Assembly: GCA_019416425.1 (NCBI GenBank)
Contig: DXXK01000057.1
Location: forward strand, 1-19,799
Source of the DNA: Bacteroidales bacterium
GTDB taxonomy: Bacteria > Bacteroidota > Bacteroidia > Bacteroidales > Muribaculaceae
Length of the DNA stretch: 19,799 nucleotides
Direction of reading: 5' to 3'
Part shown: piece after piece, positions 7,505 through 13,393 of the stretch
Position numbering within the stretch: position 1 is the stretch's first letter
How the letters are laid out: the number at the start of each line of letters is the position of its first letter
The notes under the pieces: model-generated
What the model saw: the letters and a program-made list of their open reading frames with translations, nothing else
The model's database searches: none
What the model was told of the DNA's origin: nothing
Translations under genes and position numbers: made by a program

Positions 7505-7515
7505 GTGCCGAAATT

Positions 7516-8730
7516 ATGAACTTCAGAGAAATTACCGATGGTATATACTACACGGGTGTTAATGACCGTGTTACGGAGAAATTCGAGGGTATGTGGCCGT
7601 TGCCTAACGGCGTGAGTTACAACTCGTATATAGTCAAGGGCAGCGATAAGACTGCGCTGATCGACGGTGTTGACATCGACCTGCTGCATCCCTACCTGGG
7701 CGAAGTGCACGACACAATCGGCGACAGGAAAATAGACTACATGGTGATCCATCACATGGAGCCTGACCATTCAGGGGCCATACCGGACGTGCTGCGCCGC
7801 TGGCCGGACCTGAAGATAGTAGGCAACACACAGACCATCGGTATGATCAAGGGATTCTACCACATCCTGGACGACAGTTGCTTCGTGACCGTCAAGGAGG
7901 GCGACACTCTTGACCTGGGCGGCCTGACGCTGAAATTCGTAATGACTCCGATGGTGCACTGGCCTGAGACGATGATGTCGTATGTTCCGGAGCGGAGGCT
8001 GCTGTTCAGCGGCGATGCGTTCGGCTGTTTCGGCGCGCTGAACGGAGCTGTGACCGACGCGGAGATGAACACGGACCTGTACTGGGACGAGATGTACCGT
8101 TACTACAGCAACATAGTTGGCAAGTACGGGAAGTTCGTGCAGAAGGCCATGGCGAAGCTGACGGGGGTTCCGCTGGACTATATATGCAGCACGCACGGGC
8201 CGGTATGGCATGAGGAGATAGCGAAGGTTACTGGTATCTATGACCGTCTGAGCCGGTACGAAAGCGAGCCTGGCGCGACCATCATCTACGGGTCGATGTA
8301 TGGCAACACGGCGGAGTTGGCCGAGGAGATGGCCCGCGGCCTGGCCGAGGCCGGCGTGCGGACCATCCGCGTACACAACGCCAGCACCAGCAACATGAGC
8401 GATATGATCCGCGACGCGTTCCGCTACCAGATATTGGTGGTGGGGAGCGCAACGTACAGCATGACGCTGTTCCCGCCGGTGGCGGCGTTCCTGACAGCGA
8501 TGAAGGTGCGCGAGGTGACAGGGAAGACGTTCGCGGGCTTCGGCGGCTACACGTGGGCGCCGAACGCGGTACGCGCCGAGATCGAGGCCTTTGCCCAGAC
8601 GCAGGGCCTGGAGCTGCAGGGCTTCGTGGCCATGAAGCAGAGCATCGACGCCGAGACGCGCCGGCAGGCTCATGAGCTGGGAGTGAAGCTGGGCACACAT
8701 TCCTCGGCTTCCGCCTCAGCACAACAATAA
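7516..8730 (+). CDS. fprA: Flavodiiron protein, FprA type (O2/NO reductase)
   Basis: This 404-residue cytoplasmic A-type flavoprotein would reduce O2 to water and/or NO to N2O, protecting an anaerobe. The N-terminal metallo-beta-lactamase-like domain (1 to about 248) carries the di-iron ligands: H80-x-E82-x-D84-H85 (HHMEPDHSG), H148 (MVHWPE), D167 (FSGDAFG) and H227 (STHGP). The flavodoxin domain (about 253-395) binds FMN through YGSMYGNTAE (258-267), with SATYSM and FGGYTWAP as further flavin contacts. The length is normal for the stand-alone form, with no C-terminal rubredoxin or flavin-reductase extension, so electrons must come from a separate rubredoxin or similar carrier. The Ser/Ala-rich tail (SSASASAQQ) is probably disordered. 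A strong promoter and an inverted repeat lie upstream, suggesting regulated expression. Confidence 0.95.
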   Translation: MNFREITDGIYYTGVNDRVTEKFEGMWPLPNGVSYNSYIVKGSDKTALIDGVDIDLLHPYLGEVHDTIGDRKIDYMVIHHMEPDHSGAIPDVLRRWPDLKIVGNTQTIGMIKGFYHILDDSCFVTVKEGDTLDLGGLTLKFVMTPMVHWPETMMSYVPERRLLFSGDAFGCFGALNGAVTDAEMNTDLYWDEMYRYYSNIVGKYGKFVQKAMAKLTGVPLDYICSTHGPVWHEEIAKVTGIYDRLSRYESEPGATIIYGSMYGNTAELAEEMARGLAEAGVRTIRVHNASTSNMSDMIRDAFRYQILVVGSATYSMTLFPPVAAFLTAMKVREVTGKTFAGFGGYTWAPNAVRAEIEAFAQTQGLELQGFVAMKQSIDAETRRQAHELGVKLGTHSSASASAQQ

Positions 8731-8816
8731 GAGAGGAACCTAATCTCGGCTTCCGGCCCGGCCTGACAGCGGGAGAAGCACAGACATAAAAGATACAAAC
8801 AGAAGAAAAACAAGAG

Positions 8817-9491
8817 ATGATATTAGATATGGTGAGTGGGGCGTTGTTCGACGCCAGCACATTCTTCCAGTGGTTTGTGGAGAACGCTAACTATCTGTTC
8901 GTGTTCATCTTCATGACCATCGAGAGCTCGTTCATACCGTTTCCGTCGGAGGTGGTGGTGCCTCCGGCGGCTTACCTGGCATGCACCAATTCCGGCGCGG
9001 GTCAGGATATGAATATATATATGGTGGTGGTAGTCGCCACGCTCGGCGCGATGTGCGGGGCGTTTATCAACTATTATCTGGCTCTGTGGGTTGGCCGTCC
9101 GGTCGTATATCGCTTCGCTGACAGTAAGTTGGGGCATGCCTGCATGATTGACCGGGCCAAGGTGGAGAAGGCGGAGAAGTACTTCGACGACCACGGTGCG
9201 GTGTCGACGTTCGTAGGCAGGCTGATACCTGCCATCCGTCAGCTGATCTCGATACCGGCGGGCATCTCGCGCATGAACGTGGGACAGTTCGCGCTGTTCA
9301 CGGCCTTGGGAGCCGGGCTGTGGAACGCCATTCTGGCGGGTCTGGGCTACTGGCTGTCGACGGCGGTGCCGGCGGACATGCTGTTCGAGAAGGTGGAGGA
9401 GTACAACCGATACCTGACGTGGGGCGGCTACGGAATCCTGCTGATATGCGTGGTGGTGATACTGTGGAACGCGTTTAAGAAAAAGGCGTAA
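8817..9491 (+). CDS. DedA family (SNARE-associated) inner-membrane protein
   Basis: This is a 224-residue integral membrane protein of the DedA superfamily. Some members flip polyprenyl phosphate or phospholipids across the membrane, and others affect membrane potential and drug resistance. Family hallmarks are clear: an acidic residue in a re-entrant segment (IESSFIPFPSEVVVPP, E36), and the motif FVGRLIPAIRQLISIPAG (132-149) with R135 and R141. Further transmembrane stretches are at about 68-90, 155-182 and 201-219, with a basic KKK tail inside. I chose the ATG at 8817; an in-frame ATG at 8829 is a shorter option. It lies 86 bp after fprA on the same strand, with an A-rich leader and no separate promoter seen, so co-transcription is possible. 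A polyprenyl-phosphate role would fit the neighbouring polysaccharide genes, but that is only a guess. Confidence 0.92.
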   Translation: MILDMVSGALFDASTFFQWFVENANYLFVFIFMTIESSFIPFPSEVVVPPAAYLACTNSGAGQDMNIYMVVVVATLGAMCGAFINYYLALWVGRPVVYRFADSKLGHACMIDRAKVEKAEKYFDDHGAVSTFVGRLIPAIRQLISIPAGISRMNVGQFALFTALGAGLWNAILAGLGYWLSTAVPADMLFEKVEEYNRYLTWGGYGILLICVVVILWNAFKKKA

Positions 9492-9494
9492 TTG

Positions 9495-9523
9495 AATGCA
9501 TAATTAAGAATGCTTAATGCTTA
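9495..9523 (+). repeat. AT-rich intergenic repeat, copy 4
   Basis: This element begins 3 bp past the dedA stop and contains AATGCATAATTAAGAATGC. It matches copy 3 at 27 of 29 positions and has the same orientation to its upstream gene. It fills much of the 65-bp dedA-rpe gap. Confidence 0.75.
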
Positions 9524-9556
9524 ATGAGCTATCCTTAAATCATAAAACCATAAGAC

Positions 9557-10204
9557 ATGAAAGTGAGTGCGTCGCTGTTGGCAGCGAATTTTGCCGACCT
9601 TAAGACAGACCTGGAGATGATTAACCGCTCGGATGCGGACTATCTGCATCTGGACGTGATGGACGGTGTGTTCGTGCCGAACATCTCGTTCGGTTTCCCA
9701 GTGATGCGTGCTGTGGCCCGTGTGGTGACGAAGCCGCTGGACGTGCATCTGATGATAGTCGAGCCTCAGAAATGGGTCGGTGAAGTCCGAGACATGGGTG
9801 CCGAGATCATGAACGTTCATCAGGAGGCGTGCGTGCATCTGGACCGTTGCATCAACCGGATTCATGAAGCCGGAATGAAAGCGGGAGTGACGCTGTGTCC
9901 GTCGACTCCGGTGGAGATGCTGCGCGACGTGATCCAGGACGTTGACCTGGTGCTGGTCATGACGGTGAACCCCGGGTTCGGCGGCCAGAAGTTCATAATG
10001 CACAGTCTGGACAAGATCCGGAGGCTGCGTGCGTTGATCCAGGAGAGCGGGTCGAAGGCCATGATCGAGGTGGACGGCGGCATCAACGCCGGTACGGCGC
10101 CGCTGGTGGCGGCAGCCGGAGCGGACATCGTGGTGTCGGGGTCGTATATCTTCAAGGCTCCGGATCCGGAGGCGGTGATACGCGGGCTCAGCGAAATTGG
10201 TTGA
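9557..10204 (+). CDS. rpe: Ribulose-phosphate 3-epimerase
   Basis: This 215-residue TIM-barrel enzyme interconverts D-ribulose 5-phosphate and D-xylulose 5-phosphate in the pentose phosphate pathway. The length is normal. Metal and catalytic residues are present: S6 (SASLLAANFADL), H31 and D33 (HLDVMDGVFVPN), H64 (PLDVHLMI) and D173 (IEVDGGI). The phosphate-binding loops MTVNPGFGGQKF (135-146) and VSGSYIF (193-199) are also intact. The start at 9557 gives the typical MKVSASLL N-terminus. The gene lies 65 bp after dedA with an AT-rich repeat between; no separate promoter is evident. Its 3' end overlaps the end of the opposing DUF4250 gene by 17 bp, and no terminator lies between them. Confidence 0.96.
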   Translation: MKVSASLLAANFADLKTDLEMINRSDADYLHLDVMDGVFVPNISFGFPVMRAVARVVTKPLDVHLMIVEPQKWVGEVRDMGAEIMNVHQEACVHLDRCINRIHEAGMKAGVTLCPSTPVEMLRDVIQDVDLVLVMTVNPGFGGQKFIMHSLDKIRRLRALIQESGSKAMIEVDGGINAGTAPLVAAAGADIVVSGSYIFKAPDPEAVIRGLSEIG

Positions 10205-10364
10205 TGGTGGGCATGTATTCGAATCCGGCAGCCTTGAGTCGGGATTCGAGCAGGTCACGGTCCAGGTCCTCGGCGGCGCAGAGCTCGTCGAGGCTTGTGT
10301 ATTCGTCACGGAGCTTGGTGTTGACCAGGCTCAGAAGCATGAATGGATCGGCAGGTAGGGTCAT
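10188..10364 (-). CDS. DUF4250 domain small protein, third gene of the two-component operon
   Basis: This 58-residue cytoplasmic protein was found by reading the minus strand past the kinase stop. It starts MTLPADPFMLLSLVNTKLRD and ends EYMPTINQF-R. The pattern P-x-DPFMLLS-VN-KLRD-Y-SLD-LC, then DR..LE..L...G-EY....NQF, fits the DUF4250 family, whose function is unknown to me. The family is about this length, so the protein is complete. Its ATG overlaps the TGA of the sensor kinase (10361-10364), so it is probably translated with it. The fold is predicted helical, with a region like a small helix-turn-helix (SLDELCAAEDLDRDLLESRL), but no DNA-binding role is shown. Its stop lies inside the end of rpe on the other strand. 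Confidence 0.85.
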   Translation of the reverse strand: MTLPADPFMLLSLVNTKLRDEYTSLDELCAAEDLDRDLLESRLKAAGFEYMPTINQFR

Positions 10365-11356
10365 GGTTTCGGGTAATTAATTGTTATGAGGGCGGTGGTT
10401 CCGCGGGCGCAGGCGGAGGTGAGAGTGATGTCGCCGCCGTGCAGGCGGGCGATCTGGCGGCTCAGGTAGAGGCCGATGCCGCTGCCGCCGGGCTTCGTGG
10501 TGAAGAACGGCTGGAACAGGTTGCGCATCACATCCTCCGGTATGCCGCATCCGTTGTCGCGGATGCAGATGTAGGGGCGCCCCTCGCTGACGGACACCTC
10601 GACATCAATATGCGGGGAGGGCACGGAGGCCACTGCCTGGACCGCGTTCCTCAGCACATTGGTGACAAGACGCCCCAGCAGGTCCCTGTCGGCATGAATG
10701 GTCATTTCCACGGGGACTGTATATAGAATAACGTCCGTGGAAAGATTATATTCTGCAAGAGCCATCTCAAACGCACGGCGGATTTCGGAGAAGAAATCCC
10801 TGACATCAATGGAAACGACATGCGGTGCCGGAAGATGTGTCAGCTCGTAGTAGGATTCCAGAAAGCGGCTTATGCTGCGGCTCTCGCCGGAGATCAGAGA
10901 GACAGCCTCCATATAGTTCTCGCCCAGGTAACGGTCGGGATTCCGTTCCATGTCAGCGCTGAGCGATACGATCGGGGCTATGGAGTTCCTCATTTCATGG
11001 GTCATGATGCGAAGGATGCGGTCGTAATAGAGCTTGCGCGTCTCCATCTCCAGGCGGCTGGATGTGTAGATGTCCATGATCCGCCGCATTGTCTGGGCCA
11101 TACGGTCGATGTCTGGATCGTCGCTTCGGGAGATTCGGACAGTGGAGTCGTTCATCTCCAGCGCGTCCACGAATCCCGCCATGGAATGTATCAGCCGCCA
11201 TATCAGTCGGCACAGCAGGATCAGCGAGACCAGTGCCGGCAGTGCCAGCAGTATGGCCGGAGCATAATGTCCGGCACGGAATCCGAGGGTGGCCAATACC
11301 GTAAACGCCACGATGCCCAGCAGGCAAAGTGTGAAATTCAGGCGGAAATGTCTCAC
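10361..11356 (-). CDS. Sensor histidine kinase without periplasmic domain
   Basis: This 331-residue inner-membrane kinase would autophosphorylate and pass phosphate to the adjacent response regulator. Two transmembrane helices (about 8-26 and 32-50) are joined by only a few residues, so there is almost no external domain. A HAMP-like linker follows, then the phosphorylation helix with H120 (RIMTHEMRNSIAPIV). The catalytic domain has an N box (VTNVLRNAVQA, 231-241), G1 box (DNGCGIP, 267-273), F box (FQPFFTTK, 281-288) and G2 box (GGSGIGLYLS, 290-299). The start is GTG at 11356, overlapping the regulator stop as GTGA. It resembles kinases placed beside TolC/ABC efflux operons in Bacteroidota. 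The signal is unknown; with no sensor domain it may detect membrane stress or a partner in the membrane. Confidence 0.93.
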   Translation of the reverse strand: MRHFRLNFTLCLLGIVAFTVLATLGFRAGHYAPAILLALPALVSLILLCRLIWRLIHSMAGFVDALEMNDSTVRISRSDDPDIDRMAQTMRRIMDIYTSSRLEMETRKLYYDRILRIMTHEMRNSIAPIVSLSADMERNPDRYLGENYMEAVSLISGESRSISRFLESYYELTHLPAPHVVSIDVRDFFSEIRRAFEMALAEYNLSTDVILYTVPVEMTIHADRDLLGRLVTNVLRNAVQAVASVPSPHIDVEVSVSEGRPYICIRDNGCGIPEDVMRNLFQPFFTTKPGGSGIGLYLSRQIARLHGGDITLTSACARGTTALITINYPKP

Positions 11357-11928
11357 TTCTTCAATTGATTATAGAGTGTCTGACGGTTAATGCCCAGCAT
11401 TTTCGCGGCCTGGGTCAGATTGCCGTTGCAGCGGGCCACTACGGAGTTTATATGGTCGGCCTTGAGTTCCTCCAGAGTCATTCCGTCCAGCCGGTCCTGA
11501 CGAGCCTTAGTGTCCTTGGCCTGCGACAGGACTTCCCGGTCGGAACGTACAGCCCGATTACGGCCTATGGCTGACTTGACCTTGGCGATCAGCTCATCAT
11601 TGTCCCACGGTTTGGTGACGAAGTCATCTCCGCCCCGTTTCATGGCCTCGACGGCCAGGGATATGTCGCCGAACGCCGTGATCAGCACCACGGCCGGAGG
11701 CTTCGGCATCTCCTTGATGCGCTCCAGCCAGAACAGACCGTCGCTTCCGTCCAGCCGCGAGGTATCGAAATTCATGTCCAATAGCACTGCGTCGAAGTCG
11801 CCGTTGGCCAGCAAAGCCGGGAGAAGCTTTGGGTCGCCTATGGTCAGGATGCTGTCGAACTCGGCATCCAGAACCAGCTTGAGCGCCATCCGCACGGACT
11901 TGTTATCATCGATTATCAGGATTTTCAT
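11353..11928 (-). CDS. Response regulator, receiver plus Fis-type HTH (RegA/PrrA/ActR-like)
   Basis: This 191-residue DNA-binding regulator is presumably phosphorylated by the downstream kinase. The receiver domain (1 to about 122) has acidic pocket D7-D8, phospho-acceptor D51 (AVLLDMNFD), T84 (LITAFGD) and K106 (FVTKPWD). After a linker, residues about 152-191 form a Fis-type helix-turn-helix (CNGNLTQAAKMLGINRQTLY). There is no AAA+ sigma-54 interaction domain between them, unlike NtrC-type regulators that often accompany such efflux operons, so it should act with the primary RNA polymerase. The domain layout is that of RegA/PrrA/ActR. It is first in its operon, divergent from the efflux genes, and a palindrome in the shared promoter region is a good candidate for its target. 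Confidence 0.92.
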   Translation of the reverse strand: MKILIIDDNKSVRMALKLVLDAEFDSILTIGDPKLLPALLANGDFDAVLLDMNFDTSRLDGSDGLFWLERIKEMPKPPAVVLITAFGDISLAVEAMKRGGDDFVTKPWDNDELIAKVKSAIGRNRAVRSDREVLSQAKDTKARQDRLDGMTLEELKADHINSVVARCNGNLTQAAKMLGINRQTLYNQLKK

Positions 11929-11932
11929 GTTG

Positions 11933-11963
11933 CAAAATTACTATGCGCGAGCGTATGCGCAAA
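11933..11963 (-). promoter_or_regulatory. Promoter of the response regulator operon, possibly leaderless
   Basis: On the minus strand, TTTG (11963-11960) and TAATTTTG (11940-11933) are separated by 19 bp, matching the Bacteroidota promoter pattern. The start codon is at 11928, only 5 bp beyond the -7 box, so transcription would begin at or within a few bases of the ATG. Confidence 0.6.
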
Positions 11964-12001
11964 GCAAACGGCCTAAAATCTTGAAATCCGATGTGGGGAT
12001 T

Positions 12002-12016
12002 GTCTAAATTTTAGAC
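12002..12016. promoter_or_regulatory. Palindrome GTCTAAATTTTAGAC, likely operator of the divergent promoters
   Basis: Perfect 7-bp arms flank a single central base at 12009. The centre is exactly midway between the two TAATTTTG boxes at 11933-11940 (minus) and 12078-12085 (plus), 69 bp to the near edge of each. A Fis-type regulator dimer encoded next door is the obvious candidate ligand. The sequence is seen; binding is inferred. Confidence 0.6.
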
Positions 12017-12026
12017 GATTTGCAGT

Positions 12027-12045
12027 CCGAAAATGCAGTTTTCGG
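12027..12045. promoter_or_regulatory. Second inverted repeat CCGAAAA-N5-TTTTCGG
   Basis: Perfect 7-bp arms with a 5-bp centre (TGCAG) lie 10 bp past the first palindrome and upstream of the efflux -7 box. It is unlike the first palindrome in sequence, so it may bind another factor or form a DNA or RNA hairpin. It is not followed by a T-run. Confidence 0.45.
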
Positions 12046-12077
12046 GAAAATAGCTGGCAAAATGAGTTCCGGGGATG

Positions 12078-12085
12078 TAATTTTG
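12078..12085 (+). promoter_or_regulatory. -7 box of the efflux operon promoter
   Basis: TAATTTTG lies 21 bp upstream of the TolC ATG. The expected -33 position (about 12055) reads TGGC rather than TTTG, so the promoter looks weak and may need an activator. The nearby palindrome fits this. Confidence 0.45.
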
Positions 12086-12106
12086 CCTCGTCAAATCACG
12101 GAAGAA

Positions 12107-13393
12107 ATGAGGAAACTGATATTAGCCATATTGCTCGGAATCGCCATCCAGGGCGTCTCGGCCCAGATGACGCTGAACGACTGCCTGGTCTACGCCCGCG
12201 ACCATGCGCACCGCAACCTGGTCAACGGCATCGAGGTGCGCCAGTCGGCGATGGACAGCCGAATCGCGGCGTCGGACCTGATGCCTTACGTGGGTCTGTC
12301 GACCAGCGGCAACCTGAGCTTCGGACGCAACATCGACCCCGAGACCAATACCTACGACAACCGCAAGACCCTGTACACCGGCTTAGGGCTATCGATGTCC
12401 ATTCCGCTGTTCGACGGTCTGGTGAGCATAAACAATCTGAAGGCCGCACGCACCGGGAAACTACGGCGCGAGGAGTCTGCGCGACTGGAAGCGGACAACA
12501 TATCGCTGGAGGTGATCCGGTCGTTCTACAACGTGTCCTACTGCAAGGCGATGGTCGGACAGATGGAGGAGCAGTTAGCTCGTGACCTTAAGAATCTGAC
12601 GGCGGCGGAACTCGGGATGGAACTCGGAACGAAGAGCGGTGCGGACCTGGCCGAAGTAGAGGCCATCGTGGCGTCGGACCGTTATGAGCTGACCAACCAA
12701 CGGAACCTGCTGAGCAAAGCCTACCTGCAGCTGCGCAGCGACATGGGCATGGATCCGGACGGAGGCGAGCTGTCACTGACCGAGGAAGAGTACGAGGGTG
12801 AGCCGGAGACAGGCTTCGAGCATCCGCGCATAGCCGAGGCCAGGTTAGGACTGCGGCAGAGCCGATACAGCCTCCGTGCGGCCAAGGGGGCCTTCTCGCC
12901 GGTCATATCCCTGAACGCAGGAGTCTCCACATCTTATTACAAGATCTTCGGTCCGGAATATGTAAACCGCGACTTCCCGCATCAATGGCGGGACAATATG
13001 GGGCAATATATAGGCTTTTCGGTTACATTTCCGATATTTACCGGACTGTCCAGAGTGAACAGACTGAAGAAGGCCCGGCTCGAGGTGCAACGACAGGAAT
13101 ACCTTCTGGAGGAGGCGCGTCACCAGACCAGCCGCGAGATGGCCGAGGCCCGTCTGGACTATGACGCGGCTACGAGCGAGCTTGAGTCTGCCCGGACGCG
13201 GCTTGCGGCCGAGGAAGCGGCTTACCAAGCCATACAGCGGAAATTCGAGCTGGGCGGCGCGTCGGCAATCGACCTGTACACATCCGGCGCAAAACTCGCG
13301 ACAGCCCGTGCCAATATGGAAGGGAAACGGATACAGAAGATAATCAGCAGGATAGTGTTGGGATACTATAACGGTGTAAAACTGATAAGATAA
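12107..13393 (+). CDS. TolC-family outer-membrane efflux protein
   Basis: This 428-residue outer-membrane channel subunit would form the exit duct of the pump encoded by this operon. The open frame starts at 12020, but the ATG at 12107 gives a clean signal peptide (RKLILAILLGIAIQGVSA, cleaved near AQ) preceded by GGAAGAA, so I used it. The mature protein begins MTLNDCLVYARDHA, the usual first helix. The segment SFGRNIDPETNTYDN is typical of Bacteroidota TolC proteins. Two OEP repeats with long coiled helices are visible: the first contains NNLKAARTGKLRREESARLE, and the second contains RVNRLKKARLEVQRQEYLLEEA or similar. Beta segments such as YIGFSVTFPIFTG precede the helices. The stop overlaps the adaptor start by one base (TAATG). 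Confidence 0.93.
   Translation: MRKLILAILLGIAIQGVSAQMTLNDCLVYARDHAHRNLVNGIEVRQSAMDSRIAASDLMPYVGLSTSGNLSFGRNIDPETNTYDNRKTLYTGLGLSMSIPLFDGLVSINNLKAARTGKLRREESARLEADNISLEVIRSFYNVSYCKAMVGQMEEQLARDLKNLTAAELGMELGTKSGADLAEVEAIVASDRYELTNQRNLLSKAYLQLRSDMGMDPDGGELSLTEEEYEGEPETGFEHPRIAEARLGLRQSRYSLRAAKGAFSPVISLNAGVSTSYYKIFGPEYVNRDFPHQWRDNMGQYIGFSVTFPIFTGLSRVNRLKKARLEVQRQEYLLEEARHQTSREMAEARLDYDAATSELESARTRLAAEEAAYQAIQRKFELGGASAIDLYTSGAKLATARANMEGKRIQKIISRIVLGYYNGVKLIR

Noticed and set aside
7771..8700. A 309-codon minus-strand open frame opposite the flavodiiron gene
   Set aside because: It is antisense to a fully conserved gene and His/Arg/Ala-rich, with no recognisable motif.
8703..8755. An 11-bp direct repeat CTCGGCTTCCG at 8703-8713 and 8745-8755
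   Set aside because: Short, single pair, in GC-rich DNA at the low-complexity end of fprA; likely chance or slippage, with no sign of function.
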